NCBI RefSeq assembly: GCF_000719865.1
Contig: NZ_JOID01000004.1
Span: forward strand, 124,001 to 188,000
Direction: 5' to 3'
Length of the DNA stretch: 64,000 nt
Source: Streptomyces albus subsp. albus
GTDB lineage: Bacteria; Actinomycetota; Actinomycetes; Streptomycetales; Streptomycetaceae
Numbering within the stretch: the stretch's first letter is position 1; each line of letters starts with the position of its first letter. A program made the translations under genes and the position numbers. Under the pieces are notes generated by a model. That model ran no database searches. It worked only from the letters and a program-made list of their open reading frames with translations, and was not told the origin of the DNA. This document shows, in pieces, positions 29,521-38,700 of the stretch.

Positions 29521-30870
29521 ATGCACGACAGTCATATCGGGCGGAATCTGGACCAGGGGATCGCGACGCTGCGGCGCGACGACCCGGAGCTGTTCGAGCT
29601 GCTGGAGCGGGAGCATCTCCGGCAGACGGAGACGCTGTCCCTGGTCGCGTCGAGCGGCGGCACCGACGCGTCGGTGATGGCGGTCGTCGGTTCCAGCATC
29701 GTCAACGTCACGGCCGAGGGCTACCCGGGCAAGCGCTACCACGCGGGGTGCCAGTACGTCGACCGGGCGGAGGAACTGGCCGTCGCCAGGGCCAAGAAGG
29801 TCTTCGGGGCCCGCTACGTCAACGTCCAGCCGCACTGCGCGAGCTTCGCCAACCACACGGTGATGCAGGCGCTGCTGAAGCCCGGCGACACGATCCTCGG
29901 CATGGCCCTGGACCAGGGCGGCCACCTCACCCACGGCTCGCCCGTCAACCTCAGCGGCAAGCTGTTCGACGTGCACAGCTACGGGCTCGACGAGAAGGGC
30001 CTGATCGACTACGGGCAGCTGCGCGAGCTGGCCCTGGAGCACCGGCCCCGGATGATCGTCTGCGGCACGACCTCGTACACCCGGGTCGTCGACTTCGACC
30101 GGATCCGCGCGGTCGCCGACGAAGTCGGCGCGTACGTGCTGGCCGACGTCACGCACATCGCCGGACTGGTCGCTGCCGGGCTGCACCCGAGCCCCATCGA
30201 CGCCGCCCACTTCACCACCACCTGCACGTTCAAGCAGCTGTACGGGCCGCGGGGCGGCCTGATCATGATGGGCCGGGATGCCGACCGGACCGGCGACGGC
30301 GACTCCCGCACCCTGTCGCAGCGCATCCAGAGTGCGGTCTTCCCGCTGATGCAGGGCTCCCCCGAGGTGCACACCATCGCCGCCAAGGCCCGAGCCATGG
30401 GCCGGCTGCTGCGGCCGGAGTTCAAGGAGCTGGCCGGGCGCATCCGCGCAGACGCCGACGCCCTGGCATCGGCGCTGTCACGGCGGGGGTACGAGGTGAT
30501 CGGCGGCGGTACCGACAACCACATCGTGCTGTTCCGCGTACCGCCGCACCTCAACGGCTTGGCGGCCGAACGCGCCCTGGAGTCGTGCCACATCCTCGTC
30601 AACAAGAACAAGATCCCCGGTGACACGCGCGGCGCGACCGTCGCCAGCGGGGTTCGGCTCGGCAGCAACACCGTCGCCCTGCGGCGCATGGGCCCGGCGC
30701 AGATGGAGCGCTGCGCCGCCCTGATCGACACCGTGCTCACCGGCGCACGCGCCCTTCCGGGGGACGGCGCCGAGCTGCCCGGCGAGGTACGCGAGCAGGT
30801 CACCGCCTCCGTACGCGAACTGTGCCGGGACTTCCCGCTGCCGTACGTCACGGCCACCGAGAACCTCTAG
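29521..30870 (+). CDS. SHMT-like PLP enzyme (GlyA paralog with altered active site)
   Basis: A 449-residue homolog of serine hydroxymethyltransferase. The fold landmarks are present: EGYPGKRY, HGGHLTHGSP-like (QGGHLTHGSP), PLP lysine Lys238 in FKQLYGPRGG, the Asp/His pair in LADVTHIAGL and GVRLGS with the substrate Arg. Three positions needed for folate-dependent chemistry in E. coli GlyA differ: Glu57 of ASEN becomes Ser45 (ASSG), Tyr65 becomes His74, and His228 becomes Phe237. Pathway SHMT paralogs are known that make alpha-methylserine or act as threonine transaldolases producing beta-hydroxy amino acids, so a role in precursor supply is more likely than one-carbon metabolism. The RBS GAGGAGA is well placed. 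Confidence 0.88.
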   Translation: MHDSHIGRNLDQGIATLRRDDPELFELLEREHLRQTETLSLVASSGGTDASVMAVVGSSIVNVTAEGYPGKRYHAGCQYVDRAEELAVARAKKVFGARYVNVQPHCASFANHTVMQALLKPGDTILGMALDQGGHLTHGSPVNLSGKLFDVHSYGLDEKGLIDYGQLRELALEHRPRMIVCGTTSYTRVVDFDRIRAVADEVGAYVLADVTHIAGLVAAGLHPSPIDAAHFTTTCTFKQLYGPRGGLIMMGRDADRTGDGDSRTLSQRIQSAVFPLMQGSPEVHTIAAKARAMGRLLRPEFKELAGRIRADADALASALSRRGYEVIGGGTDNHIVLFRVPPHLNGLAAERALESCHILVNKNKIPGDTRGATVASGVRLGSNTVALRRMGPAQMERCAALIDTVLTGARALPGDGAELPGEVREQVTASVRELCRDFPLPYVTATENL

Positions 30871-30884
30871 GGACACCAGGACAC

Positions 30885-33800
30885 ATGGCGAAGAACGTCG
30901 AGGCGGCCTATCCGCTCTCCCCCCTCCAGCAGGGCCTGCTCTTCCACACCCTGAGCCGGCCGGGCGAACCCACCTACTTCGAGCAGATCCGCTGCAGCAT
31001 CAGGGGCAGCCTGGACCGGGCGGCCTTCGAGGAGGCCTGGAACTGGGTCGTGGCGCGGCATCCCGTCCTGCGGACCGCGTTCGCCTGGCAGCGGTTGAAG
31101 GAACCGCTGCAGCTCGTGGGACGTTCCGTCCGCGTCCCCCTGGACTGGGCGGACTGGCGCGGCCGGCCGGACCCCGAGGGCGACTGGCAGCAGTTGCTCC
31201 GAGAGGACCGGCAGCGCGGGTTCGACATGGCGAAGGCCCCGCTGATGCGGCTGATCGCCCGCCAGGTCGACGACGAAACGCACCACTTCGTGTGGAGCCA
31301 CCACCACATCCTGCTGGACGGCTGGAGCTTCGGCCTGGTCCTGCACGAGGCTCTGGAGTGCTACGCGACGCTGGTCGGCGAGGGCCGGCCGCCGGTGACC
31401 GGACCCGCACGGCCGTTCGGTGACTTCATCCGGTACCTGGGGGAGCGCGACGCCGGGGCCGACGAGACGTTCTGGCGCGAGTACCTGCGCGGCTTCGGCG
31501 CACCGACCCGGCTCGCCGTCGACCGCGGCCAGGGCGTGCACGAGGGCGGCGGCGGCACCGAGGTCACTCTGTCGGTGACCCTCGACCGCGGGACGAGCGC
31601 CACCGTGCAGCAGCAGTGCGCACGGCGGGGTGTCTCACTGAGCGCGCTGGCGCACGCCGCCTGGGCGCGCCTGCTGGGCGCCTACAGCGGCGAGGACGAG
31701 GTGCTGTTCGGCTCCACCACGGCGGGCCGCCCGCCGGAACTGCCGGGTGTGGAGCAGATGGTCGGCCTGTTCATCAACGCTGTGCCGCTGCGGGTGCGCA
31801 TCGACCCGGCGAAGCGGGTCGGCGACTGGCTGGAGGAGATCCAGCGGGACCTGTTCCGGCTCCAGGCGCACCAGTTCACCGGTCTGGCCCGGGTGCAGGA
31901 GCTGTCCGAGGTCGAGCGAGGCAAGCCGCTGTTCGAGACGCTGCTCAGCTTCCAGAACTACCCGCTGGACGACGGCCACACCGAGGACTGGGGCGGCATC
32001 CGGCTGACCGACTACGGCTGGAGCGGACCGACCAACTACCCCGTCGCCGTCCGCGCCTTCCCCGGTGACGAGGTCATGCTGGTGCTCACCTACTACCGCA
32101 ACCGCCTGGACGACGACATCGCCGGGGCGATGCTCGACCAGCTGCGGCTGCTGGTCGAGCGCCTGGGCAGCGAACCCGACCGGTTCCTCTGGGAGACCGG
32201 GGCGGTGGCCGGCGAGCACGCCGACCGGGTGCTGCGCCGGTGGAACGACACCGGCGCCGACCTGGACCTGGACCGCACCCTCCACGGCTTGGCCGAGCGG
32301 CAGGCCGCGCAGCGGCCCGACGCGCCGGCGGTCGTCGCCGGGGACGGCCGGCTCACCTACGCCGAGCTGGACGCCCGCGCCAACCAGGTCGCCCGGCAGC
32401 TGAGGGACCTCGGTGTACGGCCCGGGGACCGGGTCGGCTTGTGCACCGAGAAGTCCACGGCCGCCGTCGTGGGCATCCTGGGCGCCATGAAGGCGGGCGC
32501 CGCCTACGTACCGCTGGACCCGGCCTATCCCGCCGAGCGGATCGGCTACATGGTGGAGGACGCCGGCCTGCGTGCGCTGCTGACGTGGGGCGGCGGAGCC
32601 GAGGTGGCCGCGCGGCTGGACATCCCGTCGCTCTCGCTGGACGCCGACCGGGCTGTCATCTCCCGGCAGCCCACCACCCCGCTCGACCTGACGGTGTCGC
32701 CGGACGACTTCGCGTACGTCATCTACACCTCCGGCTCCTCCGGGCGGCCCAAGGGCGTGATGCTCGACCACCGCGGCCGGATCAACAACGTCGAGGACTA
32801 CTGCCGCCGGTTCGCCATGGGCCCCGGGGACCGCACCCTGTGCGTCTCCTCGCTCAGTTTCGACATCTCCGTGTGCGATCTCTTCTGCAGCCTCAACGCG
32901 GGAGGCGTCCTGGTCTTCCCGGACGCCGACCGCGCCAAGGACCCGGAGCACTGGCTGGACCTGATCGACCGCGAGGGCATCACCCTGTGGCACTCGGCGC
33001 CCGCCCTCATGGACGCGCTGCTGGACGTCGCCGAGGAGCGCGGCCGGAGCACCGGGGGGCTCCGTCTCACCGTTCTGGACGGCGACTGGATCCCGCTGAC
33101 GCAGCCCGACCGGGTGCGCGCGTCCTTCCCGGCGGCCCAGGTGGTCAGCGCGGGCGGCGCGACCGAGCTGTCGGTGGACTCCGTCACCTACCCGGTTGGC
33201 GCGGTCGACCCGGCCTGGCGGAGCATCCCGTACGGCACGCCGATGGTGAACCAGACCGCGTACATCGTCGACGAGCGGATGGAGCCGGTGCCCGTCGGAG
33301 TGCCCGGCGAGCTGTGCCTCGGCGGAGTCGGCCTGGCGGCGGGGTACCTGGACCGGCCGGAGCTGACCGCCGAGAAGTTCGTGCCGCACCCCTGGTCCGA
33401 CCGGCCCGGCGACCGGCTCTACCGCACGGGCGACCTGGCCCGGTTCGGGCAGGAGGGGACGATCGAGCTGCTCGGCCGCATCGACTTCCAGGTGAAGATC
33501 CGCGGTGTCCGGATCGAGCTGGGCGAGATCGAGTCCGTGCTGCGCGAGCACCCCGGCGTGGACACCTGCCTGGTGGCCGCGCCGCCGGACGCCGCCGGGG
33601 ACCGGCGCCTGGCCGCCTACGTGGTGCCGGCCGGGGGCAGCGCGGGGGAGGCGGAGGACGCCCTCCACGCCGAGCTGCGGGCGTGGCTGCGCCGCCGGGT
33701 GCCCGACCACCTGGTGCCCGAGGCGTTCGTCCGGCTCGAGCGGCTGCCGCTGACCGCCAACGGCAAGGTCAACCGGCGGGACTTGCCCGTTCCCCGGTTC

Positions 33801-34850
33801 ACCGTCGCCGCCGCGGACCGTGCGGAGCCGCGTACCGCGCTGGAGGCGGCGCTGGCCGGACACTGGGCCGGCGTCCTCGGCGTCGACCCGTCCGCCCTGG
33901 ATGTGGAGACCAGCTTCTTCGACATGGGCGGCAACTCCCTGAAGGCGCTGCGCGCCTGCCGCGTGCCCGGCCACACGATCCCGATCACCGCGCTCTACCA
34001 GTACCGCAGCGTGCGCGCCCTGGCCGAGCACCTCGGACAGGGGCGCCGGGAGGCCGACGCCCTGGTCCGGCTGAGCGGCGCGGAGCCGGCGCCGGCGGCA
34101 CCGGCCGTGATCTGCGTGCCGTACGGCGGCGGTCACGCCGGCGTGTACCAGCCACTGGCCGACGCCCTGGCGGACCGGCTCACGGTGTACGCGGTACGGC
34201 TCCCGGGCCACGAGCACGACGGCACGGACGAGGCACCGCAGGCCGTCGACGTGATCGCCCGGACCGTGACGGAAGCGGCCCGCGAGCTGAAGGACCGCCC
34301 GCTGCTCGTGTACGGGCACTGCGGGGGCGTGGCACTGGCCACCGAGATCACCCGGCTGCTGGAGGCGGACGGCCTCGACGTGCGGCGCCTGATCGTGGCC
34401 GCGTCGTACCCGCCCGCGGCGGGCGACGACCTCGCCGACGACCCGTTCGCGGGCCGCAGCGACCGCGAACTGGCCCGTGCCTTCGCCGAACTGGGCGGCT
34501 TCAACGACCTGAGCGACGACGAGGCCGAGGTGATCGGCCGGCTGCTGCGGCACGACGGCACCGAGGCGAGGCGCTACTTCCGGCAGGCCCTCAACCGCGC
34601 CGCCGAGAACCCGGACGGCCTGCTGCGCACCCCGCTGACCTGCCTGATCGGAGACGAGGACCCTCTGACCGAGGGGTACGCCGAGGGCTGGCACAGCTGG
34701 GGCCTGCTCGCTCCGCGCCACGAACTGGCCGTGCTCCCCGGTGACCACTACTTCGTCCGCGCGCACCCGGGCGAGGTCGCCGACCGGCTGCTCGCCGCCC
34801 TCGCCTCCACCGAACCGGCCCCCGAGACGCACACCGAGGTGTCCCAGTGA
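30885..34850 (+). CDS. Nonribosomal peptide synthetase, C-A-T-TE (cysteine thioesterase)
   Basis: A 1321-residue terminal NRPS module. The C domain (residues ~5-440) begins AAYPLSPLQQGLLFH and has HHHILLDGWS near 140, the style often seen in domains that take a D-configured donor. The A domain (~460-960) is of the GGATE subtype known from cysteine-activating siderophore synthetases. By alignment its pocket reads D-I-C-H-V-D-A-V-D, which I cannot assign; two buried acidic positions hint at a polar or basic side chain. T (~975-1045, GGNSLKA near 1016) and a thioesterase (~1065-1310) follow. The TE nucleophile loop is GHCGG with Cys1146 in place of Ser, the type found in the beta-lactone-forming obafluorin TE and some macrocyclising TEs. 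The start is 14 bases after the SHMT-like gene; the end overlaps the next gene. Confidence 0.93.
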   Translation: MAKNVEAAYPLSPLQQGLLFHTLSRPGEPTYFEQIRCSIRGSLDRAAFEEAWNWVVARHPVLRTAFAWQRLKEPLQLVGRSVRVPLDWADWRGRPDPEGDWQQLLREDRQRGFDMAKAPLMRLIARQVDDETHHFVWSHHHILLDGWSFGLVLHEALECYATLVGEGRPPVTGPARPFGDFIRYLGERDAGADETFWREYLRGFGAPTRLAVDRGQGVHEGGGGTEVTLSVTLDRGTSATVQQQCARRGVSLSALAHAAWARLLGAYSGEDEVLFGSTTAGRPPELPGVEQMVGLFINAVPLRVRIDPAKRVGDWLEEIQRDLFRLQAHQFTGLARVQELSEVERGKPLFETLLSFQNYPLDDGHTEDWGGIRLTDYGWSGPTNYPVAVRAFPGDEVMLVLTYYRNRLDDDIAGAMLDQLRLLVERLGSEPDRFLWETGAVAGEHADRVLRRWNDTGADLDLDRTLHGLAERQAAQRPDAPAVVAGDGRLTYAELDARANQVARQLRDLGVRPGDRVGLCTEKSTAAVVGILGAMKAGAAYVPLDPAYPAERIGYMVEDAGLRALLTWGGGAEVAARLDIPSLSLDADRAVISRQPTTPLDLTVSPDDFAYVIYTSGSSGRPKGVMLDHRGRINNVEDYCRRFAMGPGDRTLCVSSLSFDISVCDLFCSLNAGGVLVFPDADRAKDPEHWLDLIDREGITLWHSAPALMDALLDVAEERGRSTGGLRLTVLDGDWIPLTQPDRVRASFPAAQVVSAGGATELSVDSVTYPVGAVDPAWRSIPYGTPMVNQTAYIVDERMEPVPVGVPGELCLGGVGLAAGYLDRPELTAEKFVPHPWSDRPGDRLYRTGDLARFGQEGTIELLGRIDFQVKIRGVRIELGEIESVLREHPGVDTCLVAAPPDAAGDRRLAAYVVPAGGSAGEAEDALHAELRAWLRRRVPDHLVPEAFVRLERLPLTANGKVNRRDLPVPRFTVAAADRAEPRTALEAALAGHWAGVLGVDPSALDVETSFFDMGGNSLKALRACRVPGHTIPITALYQYRSVRALAEHLGQGRREADALVRLSGAEPAPAAPAVICVPYGGGHAGVYQPLADALADRLTVYAVRLPGHEHDGTDEAPQAVDVIARTVTEAARELKDRPLLVYGHCGGVALATEITRLLEADGLDVRRLIVAASYPPAAGDDLADDPFAGRSDRELARAFAELGGFNDLSDDEAEVIGRLLRHDGTEARRYFRQALNRAAENPDGLLRTPLTCLIGDEDPLTEGYAEGWHSWGLLAPRHELAVLPGDHYFVRAHPGEVADRLLAALASTEPAPETHTEVSQ

Positions 34851-35740
34851 ACGCATCGCCGAACACCCCGCCCGCCGGCGACGGCACCGAGGCGGCGGCG
34901 CCCGCCCGCCGCCGTCTGGCGGTCATCAACCTGATGCCGCAGGCCGAGATCTACCTCGACTACATGGCGCAGGTCCTGCCCCCGGGAACCGACGTGCGGT
35001 GGATCCGGGTCCGCAATCACCCCTACCGCAGCAGCAACCAGGAGATCCTGGCGGCCACCCACCACTACTACGACGAGACAGTCCTGGAGGACTGCGACGC
35101 GCTGCTGCTCACCGGCGCGGCGATGGACCTCAACCCGGACTTCACCGCGGCGACGTACTGGGACGAGATCGTCGGGACCCTGCGGGACGCGGACGGCCGG
35201 GTGGGCTCCATCGCTGGTGTCTGCTGGGGTGCCCAGGTCGTGGGGAAGGTCTTCTTCGGAATCGAGAAGCAGCACTTCCCGGCCAAGATCTCCGGCGTGA
35301 TCGAGATGACCAACATCGCGCCGGAACACCCGCTGATGCGCGGCCTCGACGACCGCTACTGGCTGCCGCAGAGCCGGTACGCGCAGATGGAGCCCGAGGC
35401 CTTCGGGAAGGCCGTCGCCGACGGCCGGCTGGTGCCGCTCGACTGGTCCGAGGAGTCCGGCCACACCACCGTCGTCTCCGCCGACGGCGCCCACCTGATG
35501 CTGCAGGGGCACCAGGACTACCCCACCGAGCGGCTGGCGGAGGAATACCACAACGCGCTGAGGAAGGGCCAGTCGCCGCCCGTCCCGCTCAACTACGACC
35601 CCGAGCGGCCGGTGAACCGCTGGCGCGCCAACAACCGGGCGTTCTTCGCCGCGTGGCTGGAGCTCGCCGCCGAACGCAAGCGGGAGAACGGGCTCCCGGC
35701 GGCGGGTGCCGCCCCCTCCGCCGTTCCGTCGCAGCTTTGA
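34847..35740 (+). CDS. Homoserine O-acyltransferase (MetA/HTS)-like enzyme
   Basis: A 297-residue protein of the MetA family (class-I glutamine-amidotransferase-like fold), which acylates the side-chain hydroxyl of homoserine from succinyl- or acetyl-CoA. Family features: INLMP at residues 28-32, nucleophile Cys126 in GVCWGAQ, the segment HPLMRGLDD, catalytic His222 in GHQDYP, and the C-terminal NYDP...W.A.NRAFF block. In MetA the third residue of that GHxE motif is Glu; here it is Asp224. Its GTG overlaps the TE-bearing NRPS stop by four bases, so it is a pathway enzyme, not methionine biosynthesis. It may activate a hydroxy amino acid (serine-like or homoserine-like) for later substitution, or acylate the product. 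Confidence 0.82.
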   Translation: MNASPNTPPAGDGTEAAAPARRRLAVINLMPQAEIYLDYMAQVLPPGTDVRWIRVRNHPYRSSNQEILAATHHYYDETVLEDCDALLLTGAAMDLNPDFTAATYWDEIVGTLRDADGRVGSIAGVCWGAQVVGKVFFGIEKQHFPAKISGVIEMTNIAPEHPLMRGLDDRYWLPQSRYAQMEPEAFGKAVADGRLVPLDWSEESGHTTVVSADGAHLMLQGHQDYPTERLAEEYHNALRKGQSPPVPLNYDPERPVNRWRANNRAFFAAWLELAAERKRENGLPAAGAAPSAVPSQL

Positions 35741-35770
35741 TCCGAGTCCGACCCGAGGAGTGTGCCTGCC

Positions 35771-38700
35771 GTGCCGACCCGCCCCTTCGAACACGCCACC
35801 GACACCGCCGTACTGGCCGGAGAGGTGCTCGCGGCACTGCGCGCCCGCGGCCGCGCCGTCGCGGCCGACACGCACAGCGGCGAAACCCTGGCCGACTGGG
35901 TCGACGGACTCGCCAAGTCCCTGGCGGAGTACGCGGCCCGGCCCGGTGAACTGGTCCACGTGGCCTCGGCCGGACCCCTGGAGACGGTGGTCGGCTGCCT
36001 CGCGGCGTGGCTCTCCGGTGCCGTGCCGGGTGTGGGGCCGGGCACCGCGGACGGGCCCTCGCGCCTCGTCCTGGACGTCGCCGGGCGGGTGACGCGGTCG
36101 AGGGCCGGGGAGCCGGCCGAGGTGGACGCGGCCCTGCTGGTGTCGGAGGACTTGGTCGGCTGCGTCGCCCACCCGCCGGCCTCCCTCGGCCGTCTCCGGC
36201 TGCCCGCCCGGTCGTACGGGGCTGTCGCGGTGCTCGCCGACTGGCGCGCCGACGCGTGGCTCCCGCTGGTGCTGGAGGCGTGGCTGACGGGAGTGGAGCA
36301 TCTGTCGCTGCGGCCCGACGGGCCGGCGGCCCCGGACGCGGACGCCGTGCTGGTGTGCCCGGCGGGGCGGCTCGCCGCGGACCCGGGGCTCGCGGCGGAC
36401 GGCGCCTTCGCCGGATGGGTGACCTGGGGGGCCGGCACGGCCGGGGCGCCGCGGGCGGACGACGCACGGCTGCACGGCTTCGGCGACCACTTCGTGCTCG
36501 CGGCGACCCGCGCGCACACACCGGACGGCGGGCGGGCGCAACGCGGCGAGGTGTACGGGCGCCACCGGGTGTGCAACGCGGCGGGCCGCCCGCTGCCGGT
36601 CAACGCCTGGGGACTGCTCGCCCTGGCCGGACGCCTGCCCGTCGTCGGCGACACGGCGGACGCGACCCTCGCCGCGGTACGCGCGGAACCGGCCGAGCGG
36701 TCCCGGGTCACCGACTACCGGGCCCGCAAGCGCAGCGACGGCACGGTCGAGTTCGATCTGCGCGGGCTGGACGCGCTCCGGATCGCCGGGCGGCGGCTGT
36801 CCCCCGCCGCCGCCGCCCGCGCACTGGCCGCGGCCGGCCTGCCGGACGCCGCGCTCGTGGCCCGCGACCCGGACACCGACCGGGCCCGCCTGGTGCTGTG
36901 CGCGACTGGCGACGGCCCCGGCGAGAGGGCCGTGGCGCGGCTCTCGGCCGCCCTGCCCGCGTGGGCGGCGCCGCTGAGCGTGTGCCGGGTGCCCGCGCTG
37001 CCGCGCGACGACGCGGGTCGGGTGGACCCGGCCGGGCTGGCGGCCGACGCGCCACCGGACGACCTGCTGCTGGAGCTGGCCGGGCGGGAGCTGGCCGGGG
37101 ACGGCGGCGAGCCGGTGCGGCTGCGTGCGGTGCCCGTACCGGCGCAGGGCGCCGAACTGCCGCTGCCCGAGGGGTTCGCGGCGGGCGGCGGGCACTATCC
37201 GGCGACCCGGCCGGCCGAGGCGAAGGGACCCGGACTGGCGCCGGCCGACGACGACCTGGTGGACCGGCTGCGGAGGGCCGCCGCGACCGACCGCGGCATC
37301 CCGCTCGTCGACGGCGAGGGCCGCGAGCACCGGATGTCCTATGCCGAACTGCTCGACCGGGCGTCGCGGGTGGCCGCCCATCTGCGGGCCCGTGGCCTGG
37401 GGCACGGCGACGAGGTCATCGTCCACGCGGCGGCGGCGGGCGACATCTTCACCGGCGTGTGGGCGTGCATCCTGATCGGCGTTCTGCCGGTGCCGCTCAC
37501 CCCGGCCACCCCGTACGACGCCGCGGGCAACCCGCTGTGGCACCTGTGCGGCCCGGACACCATGCTGACCGGCCGCACCATTCTGACGACCGAGGCGCAG
37601 CGGGACGCCACGGGCCCGGTTCTGCGGCGGCGCGGCCTGACCGCCGAGCTGCTGACCCTGGAGGAGGCGCGCACCCACGACCCGCTGCCCGCCGGGGAGG
37701 CCGCACCCCGCTCACCCGCCCTCATGATCCTCACCTCCGGCAGCACCGGCGCGCCCAAGGGCGTCGCACTGTCCCACCGCAACCTGGTGTCGCTGGCGGA
37801 GTCGATCCGGCACGAGTTCGGCCTGGCGGACGAGGTCTCCCTCAACTGGCTGGGCGTCGACCACGTCGGCGGACTGGTCCAGCACCACGTCCGTGACCTG
37901 TGCCTGGCCAACGAGCAGGTGCACGCGGACACCGGGTGGGTGCTGGCCGACCCCACCCGTATCCTCGACCTCCTCGACCGGTACCGGGTGACCATCAGCT
38001 GGATGGCCAACTTCGGCTTCAACCTCGTCAACGAGCAGGCCGAGAAGATCGCCGAGGGCAGCTGGGACCTCAGTCCGGTCAAGGTCTGGGAGAACGGCGG
38101 CGAGCCGGTCACCCACGAGGGCAACCAGCGTTTCCTCGCGCTGCTCGCCCCGCACGGGCTGCGCGGCGACGTCATCAAGCCCGTGTTCGGCATGACGGAG
38201 ACCAGCTCCGCCATCATCGGCGCGCACAACCTGGTCGCCGGGCGGCAGGACTACGTGCACTGGCTGAGCGACACCGCGCTGGACAGCCCGGTGCAGCGGG
38301 CGCTGCCCGGCGAGGGCAGCCCGTTCGCCGAGGTCGGTACCCCCATGGCGGGGATCTCGCTGCGGGTGGTGGACGCCGGGGGCCGGGTGTGCCCCGAGGG
38401 CGTGAGCGGACGCATCGAGGTCAGCGGCCCGCAGATCATGAACGGCTACTACCGCAACCCGCAGGCCGACGCCGAGACGTTCACCCCCGACGGCTGGCTG
38501 CGCATGGGCGACTGCGGGTTCATGGTGAACGGCAGCCTCGTGGTCACCGGCCGCGAGAAGGACGTCCTGATCATCAACGGGCTCAACTACGCGGCACGGG
38601 CCCTGGAGAACACCGTGGAGGCCGTGCCCGGCGTGCGGCAGGGCTGTTGCGCGGCCGTCCCGGTCCGCCGCCCCGAGGCCGTCACCGACGACCTGGCCGT

